Assembly (NCBI RefSeq): GCF_014873145.1
Contig: NZ_JADBEK010000001.1
Location: forward strand, 5,890,001-5,954,000
Origin: Nonomuraea angiospora
Lineage (GTDB): Bacteria > Actinomycetota > Actinomycetes > Streptosporangiales > Streptosporangiaceae
DNA: 64,000 nucleotides
Reading direction: 5' to 3'
Both the position numbers and the translations under genes were made by a program. The notes below the pieces were generated by a model. It did not search any database, was not told the DNA's origin, and saw only the letters and a program-made list of their open reading frames with translations. Numbering within the stretch: the stretch's first letter is position 1; every line of letters begins with the position of its first letter. Positions 27,482 through 36,240 of this stretch are shown here, one piece after another.

Positions 27482-29158
27482 TCACGCCTGGGCCAGAGCG
27501 CGCCTGACCTCCTCGTCGTCAGGGGCCAGCTCCGTGGCTCTGAGCAGGTCGTCCCTGGCCTTGTCCGCCAGCCCCGCGGCCCGGTGGACCACGGACCTGT
27601 TGAACAGCAGCTCGGCCGTCTCCGCCAGCTTCAGCGCGTGGGTCAGGTCGGCCAGCGCCGCGTCGTGGTCGCCGCTCTCGAAGGCCAGCTCGGCCCGGCC
27701 CGCCCAGGCCGCCACCAGCTCGGGATCGGCCTCCAGCGCCCCGTCGAACGCGGCCCGCGCCTCCGGGCGCCTGCCCTCGGCCAGCTCCACCTGCCCGAGC
27801 ACGCACAGCAGGTGGGCGTCGCGGGGCGTCAGCCCCAGCCCGCGCACCACGTCCTGCCTGGCCCCCGCGTAGTCGCCCATCACCACGCTGATCCCGCTGC
27901 GGTTCACGTACGCGGGCGCGAACTCGGGGTCCAGTTCCAGCGTGTGGTCCAGGTCGGCGCGGGCTCCGTCGAGATCGCCCGCGGCGAACCGGACCTCGGC
28001 CCGGTTGTAGTACGCCTCGGGGAAGGGCGGGCTGAGCCGCATGACCGCCTCGTAGTCGGCCAGCGCCTCCTCCGACCGGCCGAGCCGGTGCAGCAGGTTG
28101 CCGCGTTCGAGGTAGTAGTCGGGGTAGCCGGGGTCGGCCTCGACGGCCCGCGTGTAGTCGGCCAGCGCCTCCTCCGTCCGGCCCGCCATGGCCAGGAGCT
28201 GCCCCCTGTTGGCGTGGAGCACGAGCCGGTGGATCGGGTGCTCGCCGGCCAGGTCCGTCTCCGCCAGGTCGATGGCCTGCCGCACGAGCTCCATCGCCGC
28301 CTCGTGACGGCCCATGCGCACCTCGACCAGGGCCTTGCCGTTGAGGTCGAACCCGAGGTGGAAGGCCCGCTCGCGGCGGTCGGGCAGCAGCGACGTGATC
28401 GTGATCGCCTCGTTGATCCAGGCCAGGGCCTCTTCGGGGTCGCGCCGGGCGGGGTCGTGGTGGCGTACGAGGATCATGGCGGTGGCGTACGCGACGGTGG
28501 CGCGGTGCTTGGGCTCGGTGCTCACGCGCCTGGCCCGGTCGTAGAGCTCGCGAGCCTCGTCCTCGCGCTCGATGGCCTCCAGGGCGCCGGCGACGCGCTG
28601 CAGGAGGTGCTGCCAGCCCTCCGGGTCGTCCTCGTACGCCATCCCGCGCAGCACCGCCAGGCCCGACTCGGCCATGGCGTGATGGAAGCCCTCGTCGCGG
28701 AAACGGTCGAAGTCCGCGCACAGCGGTCCGGCACCGGGGGCCGTCGGGCCCTCGTCGATGCGCAGCAGCCCCGGGTCGAGCCTGCGCCGCAGCACGGCCA
28801 CCAGCTCGGTGTCGGTGGGGTCGGCCGCGCCCAGGTTCGTCACGGTGAGCGCGAGCGGGCCCGCGTCGCGCAGGTGGTCGCGGACGAACTCGGCCAGCCC
28901 GTTCGCGATCCTGAGGCTGCGCCGGGCGCCGGGCACGAGGATGCGCTGCCCCTGGGGCAGGCGGCCGGCCAGCGAGCTCCTGCGCTCGGGGACGGACGCG
29001 CGCAGCTGCGGCGCGGCGGTGCGGATCTCGATGTCGTGCGCGGCGACCAGCTCGGGCCGGCGCTCCAGCGCCCGGGGGACCAAGTGGCCGAGGAGCCCGG
29101 CCGCGAAAGTGTAGGGGCCGCCGATCCGGCGGTCGGCGTCAAGGGAGATCGTGTCCAC
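27482..29158 (-). CDS. TPR-repeat protein with degenerate ATPase-like N-terminus
   Basis: A 558-aa protein. The N-terminal ~150 residues (starting DTISLDADRRIGGPYTFAAG) include LALTVTNLGAADPTDTELVA. This resembles the Walker B/ADP region of LAL-type STAND ATPases but lacks a P-loop. From about residue 180 to the end there are roughly nine TPR-like helix pairs, several with ALADYxxAxxxxP spacing (for example EEALADYTRAVEADPGYPDY). No DNA-binding domain is visible. The GTG at 29158 follows GGAAGG. A 24-codon peptide gene lies 50 nt upstream in the same direction, so the TPR domain may sense a peptide. That is inference. Confidence 0.8.
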   Translation of the reverse strand: MDTISLDADRRIGGPYTFAAGLLGHLVPRALERRPELVAAHDIEIRTAAPQLRASVPERRSSLAGRLPQGQRILVPGARRSLRIANGLAEFVRDHLRDAGPLALTVTNLGAADPTDTELVAVLRRRLDPGLLRIDEGPTAPGAGPLCADFDRFRDEGFHHAMAESGLAVLRGMAYEDDPEGWQHLLQRVAGALEAIEREDEARELYDRARRVSTEPKHRATVAYATAMILVRHHDPARRDPEEALAWINEAITITSLLPDRRERAFHLGFDLNGKALVEVRMGRHEAAMELVRQAIDLAETDLAGEHPIHRLVLHANRGQLLAMAGRTEEALADYTRAVEADPGYPDYYLERGNLLHRLGRSEEALADYEAVMRLSPPFPEAYYNRAEVRFAAGDLDGARADLDHTLELDPEFAPAYVNRSGISVVMGDYAGARQDVVRGLGLTPRDAHLLCVLGQVELAEGRRPEARAAFDGALEADPELVAAWAGRAELAFESGDHDAALADLTHALKLAETAELLFNRSVVHRAAGLADKARDDLLRATELAPDDEEVRRALAQA

Positions 29159-29208
29159 GAAAGGCCTTCCGTGCTGGCCGGCGCCCCACGAGACGCCGGC
29201 CGGGCGGC

Positions 29209-29283
29209 TCAGGCGCTGTGCCTCGGCGCGGCCGCTGCGGTCGGCTTCACGGTTCCTGGCCGATGAACGACGATCTTCTTCAT
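29209..29283 (-). CDS. 24-residue peptide gene upstream of the TPR protein
   Basis: An ATG at 29283 with AAAGGGG 4-5 nt upstream opens a 24-codon frame that ends at 29209. The product begins MKKIVVHRPGTVKP and ends with a Pro/Ala-rich stretch and RHSA. It is strongly basic with no signal-peptide core. The good ribosome site, own leader and position in the TPR transcript favour a real gene. It could be a signalling peptide, an antitoxin-like small protein or a regulatory leader. No known family was recognised. Confidence 0.5.
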   Translation of the reverse strand: MKKIVVHRPGTVKPTAAAAPRHSA

Positions 29284-29349
29284 GGCGCCCCTTTGCGCGG
29301 AACGAGCGATCATTGATGACCGCTACATGTCAGCACGTGAGAAGCTCTC

Positions 29350-29361
29350 AAACAATTGTTT
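29350..29361. promoter_or_regulatory. Candidate operator AAACAATTGTTT
   Basis: A perfect 12-bp palindrome in the AT-rich 131-nt gap between ftsY and the peptide gene, centred about 72 nt before the peptide ATG. It shares the ACAATTGT core with the palindrome at 12303-12314. Confidence 0.35.
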
Positions 29362-29414
29362 ATCTGGTAATGGCTATTATCCGGACAATTACCGCGCGCC
29401 CGAATCGTTTCGCG

Positions 29415-30593
29415 TCACTCTCCCAGGATCGCGTCCACGAACACCTCAGGGTCGAACGGCGCCAGGTCGTCGGGCCCCTCGCCGAGCCCCGCGAGCTTGA
29501 CCGGCACCCCCAGCTCCCGCTGCACGGAGATCACGATGCCGCCCTTGGCGGTGCCGTCGAGCTTGGTCAGCGCGATGCCGGTGATGTTGACCACCTCGGC
29601 GAACACCTGGGCCTGGCGCATGCCGTTCTGGCCCGTGGTGGCGTCGAGGACGAGCAGCACCTCGTCGACCGTGGCCTTCTTCTCGATGACCCGCTTGACC
29701 TTGCCCAGCTCGTCCATGAGGCCGGTCTTGGTGTGGAGGCGGCCCGCGGTGTCGACGATGACCACGTCGACCTTCTCCTCGATCCCCTTGGCGACGGCGT
29801 CGAACGCCACGGAGGCCGGGTCGCCGCCCTCGGGACCGCGCACGACGTCGGCCCCCACCCGCTCGCCCCAGGTCTGGAGCTGGTCGGCGGCGGCCGCACG
29901 GAAGGTGTCGGCCGCGCCGAGCACGACCTTCTTGCCGTCGCCGACGAGCGAGCGGGCGAGCTTGCCCGTGGTGGTGGTCTTGCCGGTGCCGTTGACGCCC
30001 ACGACGAGGGCCACCGCCGGCCGCTCGCCGTGCTTCTGGATGCGCAGCGTGCGGTCGAGGTCGGGGTCGATCTGGGCCAGCAGCTCCTCGCGCAGCAGGC
30101 CGCGCAGCTCCTCGGGGGTGCGGCTGCCCAGCACCTTGACCTTGGTGCGCAGGTCGTCGACGATCACGCGGGTCGGCGCGACGCCGACGTCGGCGGTGAT
30201 CAGCTTCTCCTCGACCTCGTCCCACACGTCGTCGTCGAGGCGGTCGCGGGAGAGCAGCTCCAGCAGGCCGCGCCCGAGGGCGCTCTGCGAGCGTGCCAGC
30301 CGTGAGCGCAGCCGCACCATCCGGCCCGCGGACGGCGGCGGCACCTCGATCTCGGGCGTGACGACGGCCGGCTCGGCGGGCTTGACCGGGGGCGGCAGCG
30401 TGGTGGTCGCGCCCTCGCCCTCCTCGCCCGCCACTCCCGCGGGCCGCTCCTCCTGCTCGGGAAGAACGGGTTTCTCCGGCGGTTTGACCGGCGGGGCCGC
30501 CTTGCGACCCGGCTTGAAGTACAGCAGAAGGCCGCCGGCCGCCAGCAGGGCGACGACGGCCACGATCACTATGACGCCGAGGTAACCATCCAC
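29415..30593 (-). CDS. ftsY: Signal recognition particle receptor FtsY
   Basis: A 392-aa SRP receptor that docks SRP-ribosome complexes at the membrane. Residues 5-27 form an N-terminal membrane anchor (VIVIVAVVALLAAGGLLLYF), followed by a Pro/Glu-rich linker. The NG GTPase domain starts near residue 95: G1 GVNGTGKT at 199-206, G3 DTAGR at 281-285, G4 TKLD at 343-346, and a C-terminal GEGPDDLAPFDP motif. The membrane anchor is typical of actinobacterial FtsY. The start is the GTG at 30593 and follows smc on the same strand after 113 nt. Confidence 0.96.
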   Translation of the reverse strand: MDGYLGVIVIVAVVALLAAGGLLLYFKPGRKAAPPVKPPEKPVLPEQEERPAGVAGEEGEGATTTLPPPVKPAEPAVVTPEIEVPPPSAGRMVRLRSRLARSQSALGRGLLELLSRDRLDDDVWDEVEEKLITADVGVAPTRVIVDDLRTKVKVLGSRTPEELRGLLREELLAQIDPDLDRTLRIQKHGERPAVALVVGVNGTGKTTTTGKLARSLVGDGKKVVLGAADTFRAAAADQLQTWGERVGADVVRGPEGGDPASVAFDAVAKGIEEKVDVVIVDTAGRLHTKTGLMDELGKVKRVIEKKATVDEVLLVLDATTGQNGMRQAQVFAEVVNITGIALTKLDGTAKGGIVISVQRELGVPVKLAGLGEGPDDLAPFDPEVFVDAILGE

Positions 30594-30706
30594 AAGATGT
30601 CAGTTTTCCAGATCGACCGGCATGGTCATGCCCAAGGCACCACCGATCAGGCCCAACTCACGCCCTCCGACCGGCTGTCCGGCGCGCCGCCGGGCAGGGG
30701 CCAGGG

Positions 30707-33700
30707 TCAGGCCGGCTCGCGTTCGCGCAGTCGCTGGCTGACGACCTGCGTCACGCCGTCGCCGCGCATCGAGACGCCGTAGAGCGCGTCGGCGATCTCC
30801 ATCGTGCGCTTGTTGTGGGTGATGACGATCAGCTGCGAGCTCTGCCGCAGCTCCTCGAACAGGGTCAGCAGCCGCTGCGTGTTGGTGTCGTCGAGCGCGG
30901 CCTCGACCTCGTCCATCACGTAGAACGGCGAGGGCCGCGCCTTGAAGATGGAGATCAGGAACGCCACGGCGGTCAGCGAGCGCTCCCCGCCCGACAGCAG
31001 CGACAGCCGCTTGACCTTCTTGCCCGGCGGCCGTGCCTCGACCTCGATGCCGGTGGTCAGCATGTCGGCCGGCTCGGTCAGCACCAGCCGCCCCTCGCCG
31101 CCAGGGAACACCCTGGTGAAGATCTGCTCGAACTCCCGGGCCACGTCCTCGTACGCCGAGGCGAACATCTGCTCCACCCGGTCGTCGACCTCCTTGACCA
31201 CGGTCAGCAGGTCGCGCCTGGTCTTCTTGAGGTCCTCCAGCTGCGAGGTGAGGAACGCGTGCCGCTCCTCCAGCGCCGCGAACTCCTCCAGGGCGAGGGG
31301 GTTGACCTTGCCGAGCTGGTTCATCTGCCGCTCGGCGGCCCTGGCCCGCTTCTCCTGCTCCTCGCGCACGTAGGGCACGGGCGGGTCGCCGGGGACCGGG
31401 ACCTCGGGCCCGTACTCGGAGATCAGGGCCTCGATCTCGACCCCGAACTCCTCCAGCGCCCGCTGCTCCATCTGCTCCAGCCGCAGCCGCTGCTCGGTGC
31501 GGGCGACCTCGCTGCCGTGCACCCGGTTGACCAGCTTGTCCAGCTCCTGGCCGAGCTCGCGGACGCGCAGGCGCACCTGCTTGAGCTCGGCGTCGACGGC
31601 GACCCTGGCGAGGTCGGCCTCGTCGCGCTCCCTCGACGCGAGCCGGATGGAGGACTCCAGCTCCCTGAGCACCTGCTTGGCGCCCTTGCTGACGGCCTCG
31701 GCCACGGCGGCCTGCCGGCGGCGCCTGGCGCGCTGGGCGGCGGCCTGGGCGCGGTCCTGGCGCTCGCGCTGGGCGGCCCGGACGAGCCCGTCGGCGCGGC
31801 CCTCGATGCCCTTGACCCGCTCCTCGGCGGTGCGGACCTGGAGGCGGGTGTCCATCTCGCGCTGCCTGGCGGCCTCGCAGGCGCCGGCCAGGTCGTCGCG
31901 GAGGTCGGTGGTGGGCTCGGACTCCAGCTCCTGGGCGTATTCGGCCTCGGCCAGGCGGATCTCCAGCTCGGCCAGCTCCTCCAGCCCTTCGGCGCGGGCC
32001 TCCTCCGCCTTGGTGACGCTCACGGCCAGGCGCTCGGCCTCGTCGCGGGCGGCGTTGGCGGCGGCCTCGAGCTGGGCCAGCCGCTTGGCGGCGGCGGCGT
32101 TGCGCTGGTCGGCCTCCCGCTGGCGGCCCCTGACCTGGTCGAGGGCCCCCTGGGCGGCGCTCACGCCCGCCTGCGCGGTGGTGACGGCGGTCTGGGCCTC
32201 GTTGACCTTCGCCTGGGCGGCCTCCAGCGCCGCCTGGGCCGCCTGCTCCTGCTCGACCGCCTGGTCGAGGACGACGACCGTCTCCTCCGCCCGGCTCTCG
32301 GCCTCCTCCAGGTCCCTGACGGCCTCGTCGAACGCGGCCCGCACCTGCAGCACGGAGGTGCCGCCCTCGGAGCCGCCGCTGACCAGGTGCGCGCTCACCA
32401 GGTCGCCCGCCTTCGTGACCGCCCTGAGCCCGGGGTGGCCCTCGACGACCGCGCGGGCGGCTTCGAGGTCCGCCACGACCACGACGTCCGCGAGGACGTG
32501 GTCGAGGGCGGGCCGCAGGTGGTCGGGGACCGTGACGAGGTCGGCGGCCCACTGGCCGCCCTCGGGAGCGGTCGTACGGGCGCGCCGGGCCTGGTCGCCG
32601 TCCGCCCCCACCAGGAGGGTCGCCTGGCCCGAGCCCTGGGCGCGCAGCAGGTCGAGGGCCTCGACGGCCGTGTCGAGGGTCTTGACCGCGACGGCCTCGG
32701 CGACCGGGCCCAGCACGGCCGCCACCGCCGGCTCCGCGCCGGGCGTGACCTGCATCGAGGCGGCCAGCGGCCCCAGCACCCCGGCCAGGTCCGCCTCCAG
32801 CAGGGCCGCGCCACCGTCGCCCTTGGCGAGCCCCAGCTCCAGGGCGTCCCGGCGGGCGATCAGCGCGGCCACGGACCGCTGGGCCTCCTGGTCGGCGGCG
32901 CGCGCGGTGGTCATCCCGGATTTTGCGGCCTGCAGGGCGGCGCGTGGCGCGTCGAGGCCCGCCTTGGCCTCCTCGGCCGCCGCCCGCGCCTCGTCGGCGA
33001 CCGCCCTGGCCTCCTCCACCAGCGCCTGCGCCGTGGCCAGCTCCTCGGCGAGCGCGGGATCGACCGCGGGCTCCTCCAGCCGCTGCGCCTCCAGGTCCTC
33101 CCTGGCCCGCCGCTCGCGCCCGGTGGCGTCGGCCACGGACTGCTGGAGCCGCCCGATCTCCTCCTGGGCGGCCCGCGTCCGGCTCCGTACGGAATCGACC
33201 TGGCCGCGCAGCTTGGCCAGCCCCTCGCGGCGGTCGGCGGCGGCCCGGGCGGCCAGGGCGAGGCGGTGCTCCTCGGCGCTCAGCTCGGCCTCGGCCTCGG
33301 CCCGCCGCTGGACGGCCTCCTCCAGCAGCTCCTGCGCCTGCTCCAGCTCGGCCCTGAGGATCAGCTCCCGCTCGCGCACCTCGGCGGCCTCGCGTTCGAG
33401 GTCCTCGGGGTCGCGGCCGCGGCGCTCGATGGCGGCGGCGTCGAGCGCGTGCCGGTGGCGCTCGGCGGCGAGCTGCGCCAGGCCGGTGATGCGCTCGCGC
33501 AGCGACGAGAGCCGGAAGTACGTCTCCTGCGCGGCGCTCAGCCGCGGCTGGGTCTCGGCCTCGGCCGTCTCCAGTGCCGCCTCGCGCTGCTGGCCCTCGG
33601 CCAGCTCGGCCTCGACCTTGTGCCGCCTCTCCGTGATCGCGGCCTCGTCGGCGGCCTCGCGCTGCAGCGTGGTGCGCAGGATGCACACGTCGTCGGCCAG

Positions 33701-34387
33701 CAGCCGCAGCCGGGCGTCACGCAGGTCGGCCTGGATGACGGCGGCCTTGCGGGCGATCTCCGCCTGCCGGCCCAGCGGCTTGAGCTGGCGGCGCAGCTCG
33801 GTGGTGAGGTCCTGCACTCGGGTCAGGTTGGCCTGCATGGAGTCGAGCTTGCGCAGCGCCTTTTCCTTGCGCTTGCGGTGCTTGAGCACGCCCGCGGCCT
33901 CTTCGATGAACGCCCGCCGGTCCTCCGGCCCCGCGTGCAGGACGGCGTCGAGCTGGCCCTGGCCGACGATCACGTGCATCTCGCGGCCGATGCCGGAGTC
34001 GGACAGCAGCTCCTGGATGTCGAGCAGGCGGCAGGTGTCGCCGTTGATCGCGTATTCGCTCTGCCCCGACCTGAACATCAGCCGGCTGATCGTGACCTCG
34101 GTGTAGTCGATCGGCAACGCGCCGTCGGAGTTGTCGATGGTCAGCGTCACCTCGGCGCGCCCGAGCGGCGGCCTGGAGGAGGTGCCGGCGAAGATGACGT
34201 CCTCCATCTTGCCGCCGCGCAGCGACTTGGCGCTGTGCTCGCCCATGACCCAGGCCAGGGCGTCGACGACGTTGGACTTTCCCGAGCCGTTGGGGCCGAC
34301 GACGCAGGTGATGCCCGGCTCGAGACGCAGGGCGGTCGCCGAGGCGAAAGACTTGAAGCCGCGCAGGGTGAGGGTCTTCAAATACAA
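30707..34387 (-). CDS. smc: Chromosome segregation ATPase SMC
   Basis: A 1226-aa SMC protein that organises and segregates the chromosome with ScpA/ScpB. Walker A GPNGSGKSN is near residue 32, followed by Q-loop VMGE. Two long coiled coils (Glu/Ala/Arg-rich) flank a hinge near 510-650 (for example AVKTLDTAVEALDLL). The ABC signature LSGGERSLTA starts at 1131 and Walker B FYVMDEVEAALDD ends in D1159/E1160. The TTG at 34387 is supported by AGAAGGGGG 6 nt upstream. Slightly longer than the ~1190 aa typical of the family. Confidence 0.96.
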   Translation of the reverse strand: MYLKTLTLRGFKSFASATALRLEPGITCVVGPNGSGKSNVVDALAWVMGEHSAKSLRGGKMEDVIFAGTSSRPPLGRAEVTLTIDNSDGALPIDYTEVTISRLMFRSGQSEYAINGDTCRLLDIQELLSDSGIGREMHVIVGQGQLDAVLHAGPEDRRAFIEEAAGVLKHRKRKEKALRKLDSMQANLTRVQDLTTELRRQLKPLGRQAEIARKAAVIQADLRDARLRLLADDVCILRTTLQREAADEAAITERRHKVEAELAEGQQREAALETAEAETQPRLSAAQETYFRLSSLRERITGLAQLAAERHRHALDAAAIERRGRDPEDLEREAAEVRERELILRAELEQAQELLEEAVQRRAEAEAELSAEEHRLALAARAAADRREGLAKLRGQVDSVRSRTRAAQEEIGRLQQSVADATGRERRAREDLEAQRLEEPAVDPALAEELATAQALVEEARAVADEARAAAEEAKAGLDAPRAALQAAKSGMTTARAADQEAQRSVAALIARRDALELGLAKGDGGAALLEADLAGVLGPLAASMQVTPGAEPAVAAVLGPVAEAVAVKTLDTAVEALDLLRAQGSGQATLLVGADGDQARRARTTAPEGGQWAADLVTVPDHLRPALDHVLADVVVVADLEAARAVVEGHPGLRAVTKAGDLVSAHLVSGGSEGGTSVLQVRAAFDEAVRDLEEAESRAEETVVVLDQAVEQEQAAQAALEAAQAKVNEAQTAVTTAQAGVSAAQGALDQVRGRQREADQRNAAAAKRLAQLEAAANAARDEAERLAVSVTKAEEARAEGLEELAELEIRLAEAEYAQELESEPTTDLRDDLAGACEAARQREMDTRLQVRTAEERVKGIEGRADGLVRAAQRERQDRAQAAAQRARRRRQAAVAEAVSKGAKQVLRELESSIRLASRERDEADLARVAVDAELKQVRLRVRELGQELDKLVNRVHGSEVARTEQRLRLEQMEQRALEEFGVEIEALISEYGPEVPVPGDPPVPYVREEQEKRARAAERQMNQLGKVNPLALEEFAALEERHAFLTSQLEDLKKTRRDLLTVVKEVDDRVEQMFASAYEDVAREFEQIFTRVFPGGEGRLVLTEPADMLTTGIEVEARPPGKKVKRLSLLSGGERSLTAVAFLISIFKARPSPFYVMDEVEAALDDTNTQRLLTLFEELRQSSQLIVITHNKRTMEIADALYGVSMRGDGVTQVVSQRLREREPA

Positions 34388-34515
34388 GCGCGGCCCCCTT
34401 CTGCCTGATGCGGACTCCGGAAAGCCTACTGGTCCTCACTGCCCCACGCGGGCCGGTGCGGTACACGCCGGCCCGACCTGGGCAAAGGAAGCTTTCCGAA
34501 TATGCGCAAATAACA

Positions 34516-34540
34516 AGGGACGCCTCTTTGAGACGTCCCT
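34516..34540 (-). terminator. Terminator of the small coiled-coil gene
   Basis: An 11-bp stem with one mismatch and a TTT loop. On the minus strand it is followed by a T-rich tail (TTGTTATTTG). It lies 23 nt after the stop of the 64-aa gene. Confidence 0.65.
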
Positions 34541-34563
34541 GGGGTCTTGCGCTCCGATCACTC

Positions 34564-34758
34564 TCAGGTGAGTGCCGGCTCGCGCTCTTGCATGCGGCTT
34601 AGTGCCTCGTCGCGGGTTTGCGCCGCAAGAGCGTCATTGGTGGCCTGAAGTCGGATGAGTTCTGCCTCCAGATCCCGGATACGCTGCTGCAGGCGGCGCA
34701 TCTCCGAGACCATCCGAGGGTCAGGACCGCCGACGTGGCCGAGTAGAGCCTTCGCCAT
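34564..34758 (-). CDS. Small coiled-coil protein (64 aa)
   Basis: A 64-aa protein of unknown function. After MAKALLGHVGG comes one continuous amphipathic helix (MVSEMRRLQQRIRDLEAELI then RLQATNDALAAQ) typical of a dimeric coiled coil. The ATG has GGAGG 10 nt upstream, a terminator follows, and it stands alone between acyP and smc. Similar small coiled-coil proteins are widespread in actinobacteria, but I know no assigned function. Confidence 0.7.
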   Translation of the reverse strand: MAKALLGHVGGPDPRMVSEMRRLQQRIRDLEAELIRLQATNDALAAQTRDEALSRMQEREPALT

Positions 34759-34948
34759 GGTAAAGGGTCCTCCACGCTGAGTGACCAGACTGGTTCGCGC
34801 ACTTCTATTCCGCGGGAGGGGTGCGCGTGGTACCTAACAAGAGTCGCACCGGCAGTGTGGGCGGTCAAGTCGAACGAACCGCTGAGCCCTACTGATGGGC
34901 ACTCCCGACATACAACTATACCCTATTTGAGCGGTTAAACGGAAGCCA

Positions 34949-35236
34949 CTACCGCTCCACAAACCCACCCAAACTACCTCGGGGTTCACTCCAACGTTCC
35001 ACTACTCCATCGACCCTGCCCGGCGTGTCGCAACCTCTGAGCAGCGCCAGCAGCTTGACGCACGCCTCGCGCGGGCCCTCCGCGACCACCTCCACCCGTC
35101 CGTCCTCGGTGTTGCGCGCCCATCCCACGAGCCCCAGCTCCAGTGCGCGCGCACGGGTCCACCAGCGGAACCCCACCCCTTGGACCCTGCCCCGTACCCA
35201 GGCGGTCAGCCGTGAGTTGTCATTGTTTTCCTGCAT
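34949..35236 (-). CDS. acyP: Acylphosphatase
   Basis: A 95-aa acylphosphatase, hydrolysing carboxyl-phosphate bonds such as acetyl phosphate. The catalytic loop [11 protein letters not shown] supplies the phosphate-binding Arg, and the catalytic Asn is in [13 protein letters not shown]. The ATG at 35236 follows GGGAG with correct spacing. It starts 11 nt after the LysR gene on the same strand; in Streptomyces acyP is next to smc, so the LysR/MFS pair is probably an insertion here. Confidence 0.9.
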   Translation of the reverse strand: MQENNDNSRLTAWVRGRVQGVGFRWWTRARALELGLVGWARNTEDGRVEVVAEGPREACVKLLALLRGCDTPGRVDGVVERWSEPRGSLGGFVER

Positions 35237-35247
35237 TTCATCTCCCG

Positions 35248-36150
35248 TCAGGCCACAAGGGACTCCATCCGGTGTGCGTGCCCGACGGCCGCCTCGTCGA
35301 ACGCCAGCACGGCGGCGGTCTCGGCCGCCTTCACCCAGGCCAGGCCCATGACCGACGGGCTCAGCCCGGCGACGGGGACGAAGCTCACGTCGGGCCGCCG
35401 GTGGTGGGCCGCCGTCGGCGCGCAGAACAGCATGCCACCCCGGTCGAGCGCCACCTGGGTCAGGCCCTCCTGGCTGGTCGCCACGGTGCCGGCCCGGGGA
35501 ATCGGACGTCCGGAAGGGGTTACGGACGGTGCGATCCGCTCGCGCCAGGTGCGCGGGGCCGGGCCGTCCATTCCGATCAGGGGCACGTTCGCCAGCTCCT
35601 CCGCGGCGATGCCCGGGCGGGCGGCCAGCGGATGGCGGATGGAGACGCCCAGCTGGTAGCCGACCTCGTTCAGCCCCTCGCCGGTCGCGAGATCCGGCTC
35701 GTTCACCGGGAGCAGCGTGAACGCGAGGTCCACCTGCCCGGCGCGCAGCTTGCCGAAGGGGTCCGAGAGCGGGATCTCCACCAGCTCCACCTCGCACTCC
35801 GGATACCGGCGTTCGAAGGCCCGCACGCTGCCGGTGACGACCTCCGTGGGCGTGGCCAGGAAGCCGACCCTGAGCCGGCCGGTCACCTCGCGGGCGGCCG
35901 CCTTGGCCCGGCGCACCGCGTCGGCCAGGCCGTCGTAGGAGGGGCGCAGGTCCGCCAGGAAGCGCTCGCCCAGGGGCGTGAGGCGCACCCTGCGGCTGGT
36001 GCGCTCGAAGAGCCTTCCGCCGATCCTGGTCTCCAGCGAGCGCATGAGCTGGCTCACCCGGCCGGGCGACAGATAGAGGCGCTCGGCCGTACGCGCGAAG
36101 TGCAACTCCTCGCTGAGCACCACGAAGCACTCCAGCTCCCTGAACTCCAT
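35248..36150 (-). CDS. LysR-family transcriptional regulator
   Basis: A 300-aa LysR regulator. The winged HTH occupies residues 1-60 ([20 protein letters not shown] and [14 protein letters not shown]); the effector-binding domain follows from about residue 90 ([20 protein letters not shown]). The ATG at 36150 was chosen over the ATG at 36156. It is divergent from an MFS transporter with 90 nt between them, including a T-N11-A-type palindrome, so it probably controls that gene. Confidence 0.9.
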   Translation of the reverse strand: MEFRELECFVVLSEELHFARTAERLYLSPGRVSQLMRSLETRIGGRLFERTSRRVRLTPLGERFLADLRPSYDGLADAVRRAKAAAREVTGRLRVGFLATPTEVVTGSVRAFERRYPECEVELVEIPLSDPFGKLRAGQVDLAFTLLPVNEPDLATGEGLNEVGYQLGVSIRHPLAARPGIAAEELANVPLIGMDGPAPRTWRERIAPSVTPSGRPIPRAGTVATSQEGLTQVALDRGGMLFCAPTAAHHRRPDVSFVPVAGLSPSVMGLAWVKAAETAAVLAFDEAAVGHAHRMESLVA

Positions 36151-36169
36151 CCCCATCCCCCCGGATCGC

Positions 36170-36182
36170 TTAGCCTGCCTAA
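36170..36182. promoter_or_regulatory. T-N11-A LysR-type operator candidate
   Basis: TTAGCCTGCCTAA (TTAG-N5-CTAA) lies between the divergent LysR and MFS genes, 19 nt before the LysR ATG. It fits the T-N11-A motif bound by LysR proteins. Confidence 0.5.
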
Positions 36183-36240
36183 ACCAAGCCTTCGGACTTC
36201 GTCATTGTTCCCGTCCGGCGCCGAACCCGAGGCTGGGGGC

